From Rhizobium sp. ACO-34A (GTDB lineage Bacteria; Pseudomonadota; Alphaproteobacteria; Rhizobiales; Rhizobiaceae), in assembly GCA_002600635.1 (NCBI GenBank), contig CP021371.1, positions 2,173,001-2,237,000 on the forward strand: a stretch of DNA of 64,000 bases. Direction: 5' to 3'. Each line of letters opens with the position of its first letter. Position 1 is the stretch's first letter. The notes beneath the pieces were generated by a model. It had not been told where the DNA came from and did no database searches. It saw nothing but the letters and a program-made list of their open reading frames with translations. The translations under genes and the position numbers were made by a program. Below, piece after piece: positions 1 through 7,998 of the stretch.

Positions 1-781
1 ATGAATCATTGGTTGCCTGATCCCGTCGCATTTTATGGGAGGGGGAGGGCTCAGAGGTCTTGAGGCGTGCTTCCAGATGGATACGGATGGCTTCGTCGAT
101 CGTCTGCCAGTCGGTGAGCATCAGGCTCGAGAATCGATAGAGAACCGTCAGGTCCTTGCCGATATGGATATCGCGCTGGCAGTCGCCGCTGGTGGCAAGC
201 GACGGGTCGGCGGGAAGGATGCAACGCACGGCGTAGCTCTTCCCATCGGGTAAATCCGCGGTGAGCAGCGTCTCGTTGTCGTATCCGGTGCCTCGGCGAA
301 ACTTGTGAAGCGTAAGTCCGGCTGGACCATTTTGTGAGGAGCCGTCAAAGAGCAGGGAGTAGATCGGCCCAACCCGGCCGGACATGTCGCGAGACATGGT
401 GCTCTGCGAAATCTGCAGGAATATCAGCGAGTCGGTGCTGGTGATGTCGTCGAATCGCCGGCGCAGATCCTTGCTGTAGCCAGTCATTTCCGGCCAGAGA
501 AGATATAGGTCCACCCGTTCGCTCTTGCCGTCGTGGCGCTGGTCCTCGAAACGGATGGTGTTTGCTTCCAGTTGTAGCTGATCCTGGCCGATGGCGATGG
601 TGAAGCTGGATGGGTTGTCCGTGTGTCCGGCGAGTGCAAGCTCCTGTCCAAAGCTGCGGCCGAAGACGTGGACTGCAAGGGAAAGCAGGGCAAGAGCCGC
701 GATTGCCGATGTCACGATGAACAGAAAGCGATTGGATATCAGCGGGCTGTGGTCGTGCGCATCGTCTGCCGTGTTCGCCAT
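1..781 (-). CDS. Hypothetical membrane-anchored protein (partial, C-terminus off window)
   Basis: An open frame runs from the left edge to an ATG at 781 with no stop, giving at least 260 residues, so the 3' end lies outside the window. A possible earlier ATG is at 787, but the AAGGG ribosome site sits 6 nt before 781 and favours that start. A short charged/polar N-terminus (about 20 residues) is followed by one hydrophobic segment (FLFIVTSAIAALALLSLAV) and then a soluble domain with scattered aromatic residues, so the product is probably anchored in the inner membrane with a periplasmic body. Two cysteines near residues 190 and 200 could form a disulfide. I do not recognise the family. Confidence 0.7.
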   Translation of the reverse strand, partial: MANTADDAHDHSPLISNRFLFIVTSAIAALALLSLAVHVFGRSFGQELALAGHTDNPSSFTIAIGQDQLQLEANTIRFEDQRHDGKSERVDLYLLWPEMTGYSKDLRRRFDDITSTDSLIFLQISQSTMSRDMSGRVGPIYSLLFDGSSQNGPAGLTLHKFRRGTGYDNETLLTADLPDGKSYAVRCILPADPSLATSGDCQRDIHIGKDLTVLYRFSSLMLTDWQTIDEAIRIHLEARLKTSEPSPSHKMRRDQATNDS

Positions 782-944
782 GCCCATCCCTTGCCCAAGT
801 AAGGGATTCGCAGTGCCCGCTCGCATTGTCCTCGGCAGGCAGCTTTCGAATCCGTGATCGTCTATCGTGGGTGAGCGTCGATGAAGATGGTTAACGCAGC
901 GTAAAGGATGTGGTGGCGCGGGATGCTGTGTGAGTGGCGAGTGG

Positions 945-984
945 AAAAAAAGTGAGCCGGTCCCGGGATGAGCGGGACCGGCTC
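945..984 (-). terminator. Intrinsic terminator of the BTLCP gene
   Basis: A perfect 12-bp stem (954-965 with 973-984) encloses a 7-nt loop. On the minus strand it is followed by ACTTTTTTT, a run of seven T. It lies downstream of the minus-strand gene ending at 1060, so it probably ends that transcript. Confidence 0.85.
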
Positions 985-1059
985 GTTGGCTCCGGTCGGG
1001 GACGGGGTATGCGGGGACAGACCGGGCCAGAATTTGTCCAGGCTTGCTCGGTATGCAGG

Positions 1060-1671
1060 CTAGTTCGTGCCGACGCTGCCGACTGCAGGTGCGCGACCGT
1101 CCTGAAGCTTGACCCAACGACCGGGATCATCGGTCGACTGGCGCTTGAGGTAAGTGTATTCCGTGTCGGACCAGAGCAGGACCTTGTTGCGCATGTTGTC
1201 GAGAACGAAGTCGCCGCGGTCGGTTCTCACCGTGAGTACCGCGTGACCTTCTCCGCTCGGCTGCAATACGACGGTAATCAGCAGGTCGGAGGCCGAGAAC
1301 CCCTTTTCCATCAAAAGCTTGCGCTTGAGGAGCACGAAGTCTTCGCAGTCGCCGACGGTGTGCGGGTAGGCCCAGCGCTCTTCGACACCATATATCTCCA
1401 TGTCGGTCATCGGAGTGATCGAGCTGTTGACGGTGTAGTTGACGTCGAGCAGGACTTTCCAGTTGTCCTCGGTCAGCAGGGCGGGACCCGTGTCGCCTCC
1501 GGCCGGCCGGCATTCGCTCGCATAGATCTTGCAGAATTCATAGTGACCGATCGGCGGGTTTGCCTTGCCGATGATCTTCATGCCGGCAGGTACTGCGGCG
1601 GCTGGTGCGGCGAGCGCTCCGAGCAGTGCCACGGTCAGAAATCCAATCCCCAGAGTTTTCTTTTTTGTCAT
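1060..1671 (-). CDS. Bacterial transglutaminase-like cysteine peptidase (BTLCP, DUF920)
   Basis: The protein has 203 residues with a Lys-rich N-terminus and a hydrophobic signal peptide ending near AAPAAA-VP, so it is exported to the periplasm. The papain-like triad expected for the BTLCP family is visible: Cys109 in VGDCEDF, His143 in GEGHAVL and Asp158 in FVLDN. BTLCP proteins resemble LapG, the periplasmic protease that cleaves large adhesins under c-di-GMP control. No LapD- or adhesin-like gene is next to it, although a PilZ (c-di-GMP binding) gene lies upstream on the same strand after a long gap. Family assignment is firm; the substrate is unknown. Confidence 0.85.
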   Translation of the reverse strand: MTKKKTLGIGFLTVALLGALAAPAAAVPAGMKIIGKANPPIGHYEFCKIYASECRPAGGDTGPALLTEDNWKVLLDVNYTVNSSITPMTDMEIYGVEERWAYPHTVGDCEDFVLLKRKLLMEKGFSASDLLITVVLQPSGEGHAVLTVRTDRGDFVLDNMRNKVLLWSDTEYTYLKRQSTDDPGRWVKLQDGRAPAVGSVGTN

Positions 1672-2253
1672 TTGTTGTCTCCCTGTGATGGAGCCAACAT
1701 GACACGTATATTTTGATCTCTCGCAAAATGTCGAAGTAAAATACGACGTTCAATAGATTTAAACTTGCAGATAAAGAGAATAAAACAAGTATAAAATAAA
1801 AATAAAACTTAAGCGGCATTCGATGAAAAATTTCGTCGAATTTTACCTTGTTTGGGCGGCGCGAATTTCCTGATGAGGGGTGGGAAGGAGTTTAATACTC
1901 TGAAATTACAGAATAAAATTCCATTCCCAATTATTTTTCGGCGCAAGCCGATTTCCGATCTCGGCTATGTGGCGGAGTGCGCTTGATCTGTGACCCGAAT
2001 CCTTCGGCGGGTGTTGGAGCGACACGCAAGGGGCCGCCAGCGGCAGCGAGGTGAAATTCGGGCGAAAGAATTTTCACAAGAGTGTGATGAGGGAGTGTTT
2101 TTTATACAGACAGTCGCCTAAACCCGGCGTGAACGCCAGAACATCGGAATCAATCATCGGAGAGCTCGATGTGTAGATTTGGGATTCTCTGTTGAAAGCG
2201 CGCGCAAGGCTCCGCTGCGACAAGCGAGCGGTTTCGCGGCGGAAGCTGGCTAC
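1672..2253. other. 582-bp non-coding gap with an AT-rich core
   Basis: No convincing gene was found between the BTLCP and PilZ genes. The stretch 1730-1940 is strikingly AT-rich compared with its surroundings and must include the BTLCP promoter (minus strand). Around 2051-2079 there is an imperfect hairpin (gtgaaattc / gaattttcac), followed about 15 nt later by a run of six T near 2098. That is too weakly placed to call a small RNA. Confidence 0.5.
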
Positions 2254-2865
2254 TTAGAGAAATTCGGTGAGGGCTTCGCGCGATTGCAGCGAGAGAAACT
2301 CGATGGCGACGCCTTCGAGGAAATGGCGCACGATCCGGCCGCGCATATTGCCGAGCTGAACCGCGGTGCCAATCGGCGGGCGGATGTCGATATCGACAGC
2401 GGCACCAGAAAGCGACAGGTCCATCAGGCGGCAGGGATAACGTCGACCGTCCTCGAGGGTGAGCTGGACCGCGGTGTTCCGCGGCGTCAGTCGGTCGTGG
2501 CGACGGTCTTCAGGCAGGCCGAGTTCATGCTTGTTGGCGATCCAGGTCAGCTGTGCCGCAAGCTTTTCGCGCTTGCGGCCGGTCGCGACGATGGAAATGA
2601 CGAAGCCGTCCTCCGTCAGTTTGGTAACAGTGCCTTCGATACGTCCGAGATGGTCGATATAGGCGATGACCCGCTCGTTTGCGCGCGGACGTCCTGCACA
2701 GGCGAAATTTACGTCGCCCGGCGACATGTCGATCACCTTGCAGACATATTCTTCATAATTGGCAAGCATCAGGCGTCCCTGCAGGTTCACCGCGACGCGC
2801 TGGAAGGCGCGCTGCTGTGCTGGGGGAGCCGTGTTGCTGTTCTGTGTTGCCTGAAAAGAATACAT
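2254..2865 (-). CDS. Tandem PilZ-domain protein
   Basis: A 203-residue soluble protein. PilZ domains bind c-di-GMP through RxxxR and (D/N)xSxxG motifs. The second half carries a complete pair (RRHDR, then DLSLSG about 30 residues on). The first half keeps RAFQR, but its second motif reads DMSPGD, so the first domain may be degenerate. The ATG at 2865 is preferred over an in-frame TTG at 2913 because the upstream extension looks non-coding, although no strong ribosome site precedes either. Expected role: a c-di-GMP effector in motility or envelope polysaccharide control. The partner is not evident from neighbours. Confidence 0.85.
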   Translation of the reverse strand: MYSFQATQNSNTAPPAQQRAFQRVAVNLQGRLMLANYEEYVCKVIDMSPGDVNFACAGRPRANERVIAYIDHLGRIEGTVTKLTEDGFVISIVATGRKREKLAAQLTWIANKHELGLPEDRRHDRLTPRNTAVQLTLEDGRRYPCRLMDLSLSGAAVDIDIRPPIGTAVQLGNMRGRIVRHFLEGVAIEFLSLQSREALTEFL

Positions 2866-3023
2866 GGACGAACATTGTGAAATATTTCGCGACGGTAAAA
2901 TGCTTAGCGGCAAGCTGTTAACATAACGTTCTTTGTGGGTGTTGCTTCGGCTGGAAATTGGCGGGCGGCTCGCGAAGTTAAGGTTAATACTTCCTTTTCG
3001 TTGCGCGGTTGTCGGGGCTATGG

Positions 3024-3136
3024 CAAATCATAACCAGAACGTATCGAAGCAATCTGCTTCAGCACCAACTGTCGGGTAGGGGTTAAACCCTGGGGACCCG
3101 ATAAGCCGTTCGGCTCCGGCCGGACGGCTTTTTTTT
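3024..3136 (+). ncRNA. Candidate structured small RNA or leader attenuator
   Basis: Three consecutive hairpins are visible: GAAGC/GCTTC at 3046-3060; a two-tier stem at 3072-3101 (TCGGGT pairs with ACCCGA, AGGG pairs with CCCT, GTTAAA loop, and an unpaired GGGG on the 3' side); and a perfect 10-bp stem with a TCCG loop at 3105-3128 followed by eight T. A possible -35/-10 pair is CTTTTC (2994) and CTATGG (3018) with 18-nt spacing, which would start a transcript near 3024-3030. The element lies 72 bp before the rhomboid ATG, so it could be a free sRNA or a transcribed leader. The exact 5' end is inferred. Confidence 0.55.
3105..3136 (+). terminator. Strong intrinsic terminator
   Basis: A perfect 10-bp GC-rich stem (3105-3114 with 3119-3128), a TCCG tetraloop, then eight consecutive T (3129-3136). 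No plus-strand gene ends upstream within the window, so it must terminate a non-coding transcript or attenuate the rhomboid message. Confidence 0.9.
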
Positions 3137-3207
3137 GTCCGCGCGCTGCGCTATGGCTCGCATATGCGGTGGATGAAGAGTTCGCCGGCTTGCAGAGGTA
3201 AGACCCG

Positions 3208-3963
3208 ATGGACGAACAGACGCCCCAGTCCGCAGATGAGCGTATCCTGCCGGAGGATGAAAAGCCTCGCAGGGAGCCCGTTTTCAATCTTCCGGCGGGA
3301 ATTCTTCTTTCATTGGCGCTGCTTGCGGTGATTTACTTCGTCCAGACGGTATTGCTGTCGCCGGAAATGGCGAACTGGATGACGATCGAATTCGGCTTTT
3401 CGCCGATCCGCTATGCCTATCCGCTGGCCGGGCAGGGTTATGAATGGCTCTGGACGCCCGTCACCTATTCCCTGCTGCATGGCAGCCTGGAACATCTGGC
3501 TTTCAACGGTCTGTGGCTCGCGGCATTCGGTACGCCTGTCCTTCGCAGGATCGGGCTTGCACGGTTCCTGTTGCTGTGGGCGATTTCCTCGGCTGCTGGT
3601 GCGGCCCTCCATGCAGCAGTCAACTGGGGACAGCCAACGATACTGATTGGCGCGTCCGGCGCCGTTTCGGCCTTCATGGGCGCAGCCTGCCGATTCGCCT
3701 TCGGCGGACGGGCAAGACAGGCGGCTTCCTTCTTCGGCTATCATCCACCCCGGTTGTCGATTCTCGAATCCCTCCAGCAGAAGACGGTTCGGGTGTTCAT
3801 CCTCGTCTGGTTCGTCGGCAATATCGTGGTTGCCTTCGGCGTCCCGTTTTTCGGCGATGTCGGCGCGGCCATTGCCTGGGATGCGCATATCGGCGGCTTC
3901 CTGCTCGGGTTCCTTGGCTTTGGGTTCTTCGACCCGGTTCGCGATCCGTATCGCCGCTCCTGA
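3208..3963 (+). CDS. Rhomboid-family intramembrane serine protease
   Basis: A 251-residue protein with a polar N-terminal tail of about 25 residues and then several hydrophobic segments, which fits a six-helix rhomboid core in the inner membrane. The catalytic dyad is visible: Ser150 in GASGAVS and His227 in AHIGGF. The oxyanion helix motif HGSLEHLAFN supplies His91, His96 and Asn100. Rhomboids cleave transmembrane substrates near their membrane-spanning helices; the substrate here is unknown. The ATG follows AGAGGTAAGACCCG. The gene lies just after the structured RNA element and ahead of the CBS gene on the same strand. Confidence 0.92.
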   Translation: MDEQTPQSADERILPEDEKPRREPVFNLPAGILLSLALLAVIYFVQTVLLSPEMANWMTIEFGFSPIRYAYPLAGQGYEWLWTPVTYSLLHGSLEHLAFNGLWLAAFGTPVLRRIGLARFLLLWAISSAAGAALHAAVNWGQPTILIGASGAVSAFMGAACRFAFGGRARQAASFFGYHPPRLSILESLQQKTVRVFILVWFVGNIVVAFGVPFFGDVGAAIAWDAHIGGFLLGFLGFGFFDPVRDPYRRS

Positions 3964-4080
3964 GCCGGATTCCGGCACATATTGCAATCTCCTTGGATAA
4001 CAGGCACCATTTCCCCAATCGGAAACCGCATGGAGGTTGCGGCGTTCGATAAGGGTCTAACGACTGCGAAGGAGGAGAAT

Positions 4081-4515
4081 ATGTCTGTATCCGTCAGAAG
4101 CATACTCGAGGTGAAGGGGCGCAACGTTGTCACCGTTGGTCCCAATGTGACACTGGCCGAAGCAACCCGCGTACTTGAAGAAAACAGGATCGGTGCCGTC
4201 GTGGTTGTCGGCATGGAGAACCGCATTGTCGGCATCTTCACCGAGCGCGATGTTGTACGCGCCATCGGTCAGTCGGCAGGTGCTGCGCTCGACAAGCCGG
4301 TTTCTGCAGTGATGACGTCGAACGTCCATCGCTGCCGCGAGGACACCACCGTCAACGAGTTGATGGAAATGATGTCCAGCCGCCGCTTTCGCCACGTGCC
4401 GGTCGAGGAACAGGGCAGGCTCTGTGGAATCATATCGATCGGCGACGTCGTGAAGTCGCGCATTCGCGAGGTCGAACTCGAAGCCGAGCAGATCAAGGCT
4501 TATATCGCGGGCTGA
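4081..4515 (+). CDS. CBS-domain pair protein
   Basis: A 144-residue protein made almost entirely of two CBS motifs (Bateman module): the first spans about residues 8-65 (ending GIFTERDVVRAI) and the second about 72-130 (ending GIISIGDVVKSR). Such modules bind adenosyl nucleotides (AMP, ATP, SAM) and usually act as energy or ligand sensors. The ATG at 4081 has a near-perfect GAAGGAGGAG ribosome site. An in-frame start at 3982 was rejected because the upstream part lacks such a site. It is separated from rhomboid by 117 bp and may be co-transcribed. The ligand and partner are unknown. Confidence 0.88.
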   Translation: MSVSVRSILEVKGRNVVTVGPNVTLAEATRVLEENRIGAVVVVGMENRIVGIFTERDVVRAIGQSAGAALDKPVSAVMTSNVHRCREDTTVNELMEMMSSRRFRHVPVEEQGRLCGIISIGDVVKSRIREVELEAEQIKAYIAG

Positions 4516-4534
4516 GCGACCTGTTGGAAATGTT

Positions 4535-4556
4535 CGGCCGGAGCAATCTCCGGCCG
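4535..4556. terminator. Bidirectional hairpin between convergent genes
   Basis: A perfect 9-bp stem (4535-4543 with 4548-4556) with a CAAT loop lies between the CBS gene (ends 4515) and the convergent patatin gene (ends 4571). Only a weak T run follows on either strand. Confidence 0.6.
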
Positions 4557-4570
4557 GCAATGTTATGCCA

Positions 4571-5524
4571 TCAGCGGGTGAAGGTTTCCTGCAGCCGCTT
4601 GAGATCGTTGATGCGCGCTTTCGTTTCCTCGTAGCCTCGCTCGATTGCTTCTCCGGCGCGATGGAATTCGGAAAGCCCTATATCGTTGAGACGCGGATGG
4701 AGTGCGAGATCCGGCGGGTCGCCGGCGAGTCTTGCACGCGAAATACGGTCCTGAATGATGTTGAAGGCCTGCACCATCACCCCGGTGAGACCGAGCCTGT
4801 GGCGATCCTTTGGAGGTGCATCGGAAACATCCGTGAGTTCGCCGGCCCTGTGCTTGACGACGGCGGACCGGCCGAAGAGGTCGTAATGCAGGTTGGCCGC
4901 GACCACCAGTGGCTGCTCATAGGCGCGGCAGACGGATACCGGCACGGGATTGACCAAGGCGCCATCGATGAGTGTGCGATTGTTGCAGTTGACGGGTTCG
5001 AAGATGCCCGGAAGCGCATACGACGCGCGCAACGCCGTGATGAGGTGACCGCTTTCGATCCACACTTCGTGGCCACTCTTGAGCTCGGCGGCGACAGCGA
5101 CGAAGGGTTTCGGCAGGTCCTCGATCATCAGGCCCTGCAAATGCTCCTGCATTCTCTTGGTCAGGCGCATGCCGCCGAGCAGGCCGCCGCCACCGATCGT
5201 GAGATCGAGAAGCGACGCGATCCGGCGCATGGTGAGAGAGCGGGCGAAAGCCTCGAGCTCATCAAGTTTTCCAGCAAGATAGCAGCCGCCGACCAGGGCG
5301 CCGATCGAGGTGCCGGCAATCATGCTGACTTCGATTTCCGCCTCGTCGAGTGCCCGGAGAACGCCAATATGCGCCCAGCCGCGCGCAGCTCCGCCACCAA
5401 GGGCGAGCGCGATCTTGGTCTTTTTCGGTTTCTGTGGTTCGAGGGGCGGCGGCGCTACAGCCGTCGTACCTCCTGCTGCCGCATTCCGTGCGGACGCATT
5501 ACCCTTGATACTCCAGTTCAGCAT
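4571..5524 (-). CDS. Patatin-like phospholipase family protein
   Basis: A 317-residue protein. After a low-complexity N-terminal tail of about 35 residues it carries the patatin features in order: glycine-rich oxyanion loop LGGGAARGWAHIG, nucleophile elbow GTSIG (Ser73) and the DGA motif (Asp187) of the Ser-Asp dyad. This places it in the bacterial RssA-like branch of esterase/lipase proteins. No signal peptide is seen, so it is probably cytoplasmic or membrane-associated. The ATG follows GAGGAAGTGCGCAG. It is transcribed in the same direction as hisI and folE upstream, with about 100 bp to hisI. The physiological lipid substrate is unknown. Confidence 0.9.
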   Translation of the reverse strand: MLNWSIKGNASARNAAAGGTTAVAPPPLEPQKPKKTKIALALGGGAARGWAHIGVLRALDEAEIEVSMIAGTSIGALVGGCYLAGKLDELEAFARSLTMRRIASLLDLTIGGGGLLGGMRLTKRMQEHLQGLMIEDLPKPFVAVAAELKSGHEVWIESGHLITALRASYALPGIFEPVNCNNRTLIDGALVNPVPVSVCRAYEQPLVVAANLHYDLFGRSAVVKHRAGELTDVSDAPPKDRHRLGLTGVMVQAFNIIQDRISRARLAGDPPDLALHPRLNDIGLSEFHRAGEAIERGYEETKARINDLKRLQETFTR

Positions 5525-5627
5525 CTGCGCACTTCCTCACGGCTGAACAACTCCCAGTGCATCATTAGCGCACCGGATGCTTACCAAATCCTTTCGCGGC
5601 GGAGTGGGCGTGTTCGAAAATGCTCCG

Positions 5628-6095
5628 TCAGGCCTTCTTGTCCGGTCCGCCATAAATGGCATCGGGATCGAAGTGACGGTGATTGTCGGTGATGTCGAGG
5701 CGCGGCGTATCGCCGGAGAGCGATACACTCCGATAAAAGCAGGATCGACGCCCCGTGTGACAGGTTGCGTCGTGGCCAGCCACCTCGACCTTCAGCCAGA
5801 CGGCATCCTGGTCGCAATCGGTCCGGATTTCCCTTACGCCTTGCAGATTGCCGGAACTTTCGCCCTTTTTCCAGATTTTCCCGCGCGAGCGGCTGTAATA
5901 ATGCGCGATGCCCGTTTCGAGCGTCAGCGCGAGCGCTTCGGCATTCATATGCGCGACCATCAGGAGTTCGCCGTCGCGCGCGTCGGTAACGACGGCCGTC
6001 AGCAAACCCTTCTCGTCGAACTTCGGCGTAAAGCGGGTGTCTTCCTCAAGCGCGTGCTTGTCGGACGGGGGCGGATCGAAGGCGATCGTCGTCAT
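5628..6095 (-). CDS. hisI: Phosphoribosyl-AMP cyclohydrolase
   Basis: A 155-residue cytoplasmic enzyme of histidine biosynthesis that opens the purine ring of phosphoribosyl-AMP (third step). HisI signatures are clear: [16 protein letters not shown], the zinc ligands in [13 protein letters not shown], and [11 protein letters not shown]. It is the stand-alone alphaproteobacterial form without a fused HisE domain. The ATG at 6095 (MTTIAF) has AGGA 7 nt upstream; the longer frame upstream is non-coding. It lies 61 bp downstream of folE on the same strand. Confidence 0.95.
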   Translation of the reverse strand: MTTIAFDPPPSDKHALEEDTRFTPKFDEKGLLTAVVTDARDGELLMVAHMNAEALALTLETGIAHYYSRSRGKIWKKGESSGNLQGVREIRTDCDQDAVWLKVEVAGHDATCHTGRRSCFYRSVSLSGDTPRLDITDNHRHFDPDAIYGGPDKKA

Positions 6096-6156
6096 GATGC
6101 ATTCCTGAAAAGGGGCCTGAATGGGAGGCCTGAGAGAGGCGATGGAGATGCGCCGC

Positions 6157-6762
6157 TCAGCGGCCGCGCACCATCGACATGAAGCGGGCCTGCTCGGCGG
6201 CATTGTCCTTGAACCGGCCGGTGAAGGTGGTCGTGAGCGTAGTGGAGCCCGACTTCTGCACGCCGCGCATGGCCATGCACATATGTTCTGCCTCGATGAA
6301 GACGGCCACACCCTGCGGACGCAGGGTTTCGTCGATAGCGGTGGCGATCTGCGCCGTCATTGCTTCCTGCGTCTGCAGGCGCCGGCCAAACACCTCGACC
6401 ACGCGGGCGATCTTGGAAAGACCGAGTACGCGACCGTCCGGCAGATAGGCCACATGCGCCTTGCCGATCACCGGCAGCATGTGATGTTCGCAATGCGAGA
6501 AGAACGGAATGTCGCGCACCAGCACGATATCGTTGTAGCCCGCGACTTCCTCGAAGGTCGTGCCGAGCACTTCGTCGATATCGGCATCGTAGCCGGCAAA
6601 CAGCTCGCGATAGGCCTTCACCACGCGCTTCGGCGTGTCGAGAAGTCCTTCGCGGCTGGGGTCGTCGCCAACCCAGCGCAACAGCGTACGGACAGCCTCT
6701 TCAGCCTCTTCGCGGCTCGGGCGGTCGGTCTCGGACGATAGCTTGTTGACGATGGCATCCAT
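6157..6762 (-). CDS. folE: GTP cyclohydrolase I
   Basis: A 201-residue enzyme converting GTP to 7,8-dihydroneopterin triphosphate, the first step of folate biosynthesis. Zinc-site and active-site motifs are present: [36 protein letters not shown] and [11 protein letters not shown]. The start was set at the second of two close ATGs (6762; 6768 is the other), because GGGAG lies 9 nt before it and because rhizobial FolE proteins begin MDAIV. A longer frame from 6840 is possible but lacks a good ribosome site. Confidence 0.95.
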   Translation of the reverse strand: MDAIVNKLSSETDRPSREEAEEAVRTLLRWVGDDPSREGLLDTPKRVVKAYRELFAGYDADIDEVLGTTFEEVAGYNDIVLVRDIPFFSHCEHHMLPVIGKAHVAYLPDGRVLGLSKIARVVEVFGRRLQTQEAMTAQIATAIDETLRPQGVAVFIEAEHMCMAMRGVQKSGSTTLTTTFTGRFKDNAAEQARFMSMVRGR

Positions 6763-6898
6763 GCCCATGGTCTCCCGATTCTTCGCGGTACGGACCGTCT
6801 GTTTCGCTTTCTCCGCCTGTAAATGCGTAACTAGGCTCATCTTGGCAAGTCCGTTCTTTCAATTCCTGAGCGACGGACCGGCGTCGCCCTTGTTTTGT

Positions 6899-6927
6899 TT
6901 GGATCGAATTCTCAACTCTCATATAAT
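6899..6927 (+). promoter_or_regulatory. Putative sigma-70 type promoter
   Basis: TTGGAT (6899-6904), a 17-nt spacer and a consensus TATAAT (6922-6927) lie in the divergent region between folE and the IscU-like gene. The orientation fits transcription of the gene at 7041, with a leader of about 105 nt. Confidence 0.55.
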
Positions 6928-7040
6928 GGTGTTCGAGGCAGAGTGAAGGAATGTCGGCGCAACGGTGTGTTGCGTAAACTAGCTACAATGCGCCCGCCGC
7001 CTTGATCGTATAGTGGTTCAGGAGACCATAAAGACCCGCC

Positions 7041-7490
7041 ATGGACGACATATATAATTCCAAGATTCTCGATTTCGCGGGTAACATCGTCCGTACCGGC
7101 CGGTTGGACGACGCAGATGCGGTCTCCGAGAAGCACTCGAAGCTTTGCGGCTCCCGCGTCAGAGTCTATCTCAAGATGGACGGAGATGTCGTGACCGACT
7201 TTTCCCATGAGGTGAGGGCTTGTGCTCTCGGTCAGGCATCTTCTTCGATCATGGCGCGCCATGTCGTGGGAGCGACAGCCGGGGAGGTTCGCGCCGCTCG
7301 TGACGATATGCTGACCATGCTGAAGGATGGCGGCGAAGGTCCCTCCGGCCGCTTCGAGGACATGCGCTTTCTGAAGCCGGTCCGTGACTACAAGGCCCGC
7401 CATGCCTCCACCATGCTGACCTTCGAGGCCGTCGTGGACTGCATCGACCAGATCGAAGCTGGCGCTGCCGCGACCGCGAAGGTAGGCTGA
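7041..7490 (+). CDS. NifU/IscU-like iron-sulfur cluster scaffold protein
   Basis: A 149-residue protein of the NifU N-terminal/IscU family. Three cysteines at positions expected for cluster ligation are seen: Cys36 (KLCGSRV), Cys61 (RACALGQASSSIM) and Cys134 (VVDCIDQ). The first site has CGS where IscU has CGD, a known variation in SufU/IscU-like proteins of alphaproteobacteria. The ATG follows AGGAGACCATAAAGACCCGCC. The yidD gene starts 4 nt after its stop, so the two are surely co-transcribed. No isc or suf genes are nearby, so its exact role in cluster supply is not shown by context. Confidence 0.85.
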   Translation: MDDIYNSKILDFAGNIVRTGRLDDADAVSEKHSKLCGSRVRVYLKMDGDVVTDFSHEVRACALGQASSSIMARHVVGATAGEVRAARDDMLTMLKDGGEGPSGRFEDMRFLKPVRDYKARHASTMLTFEAVVDCIDQIEAGAAATAKVG

Positions 7491-7494
7491 CCCT

Positions 7495-7881
7495 ATGTGC
7501 GACCAGCCGGGTTGCGGCCATGATCGGCCCCGGGCGGAGGCTCGGCGCGGACGAAATTATGTCGGTCCTTTCCGCAAGACCCCTGACCGGCTTCTCGGCA
7601 TGGCGCTCATCAGGCTCTACCAGCTGACGCTCTCCAGTTTTGTCGGCAATTCATGCCGCCACATGCCGACCTGCTCGGAATACGGCTACGAGGCAATTGC
7701 CCGCCATGGTCTCTGGGCAGGTGGATGGCTGACCCTTTTTCGCGTCGGGCGCTGCGGACCCGGCGGCACCTGGGGCGTGGACCCGGTGCCGGAGGCGCTC
7801 GACAGGACCTATAACTGGTGGGCGCCATGGCGCTATTGGCGGGCCGGCCGCAAGCGGCGGGATATCGGCGGCAACGCCTGA
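7495..7881 (+). CDS. yidD: Membrane protein insertion efficiency factor YidD
   Basis: A 128-residue protein of the YidD (DUF37) family, which assists YidC-dependent membrane insertion at the inner membrane. The core is easily recognised: LIRLYQLTLSSFVGNSCRH, PTCSEYGYEAIARHG, GGWLTLFRVGRCGP and a closing GVDPVPE. The N-terminus carries about 30 extra basic residues with Cys-Asp-Gln-Pro-Gly-Cys at the start. The C-terminal tail is Arg/Lys-rich. It is coupled to the upstream IscU-like gene, and thrS follows on the same strand after 117 bp. Confidence 0.92.
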   Translation: MCDQPGCGHDRPRAEARRGRNYVGPFRKTPDRLLGMALIRLYQLTLSSFVGNSCRHMPTCSEYGYEAIARHGLWAGGWLTLFRVGRCGPGGTWGVDPVPEALDRTYNWWAPWRYWRAGRKRRDIGGNA

Positions 7882-7998
7882 TTTCCTTTACTTCTTGACC
7901 GTTTCGGACTAATACGCGCCGCGTTACAGGCCGCACCGTTTGGGTCGGCTTTCAATCACCACCCGCATTCGTTGGCGGGACTGGATAAGGAGATATTC

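Larger units (their letters stand above)
2866..3207. other. Intergenic region between divergent PilZ and rhomboid genes
   Basis: The 342-bp gap separates divergent genes. Its left part should hold the minus-strand promoter of the PilZ gene. The right part holds the structured RNA element described separately (about 3024-3136), then about 70 nt leading to the rhomboid start. Confidence 0.6.
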
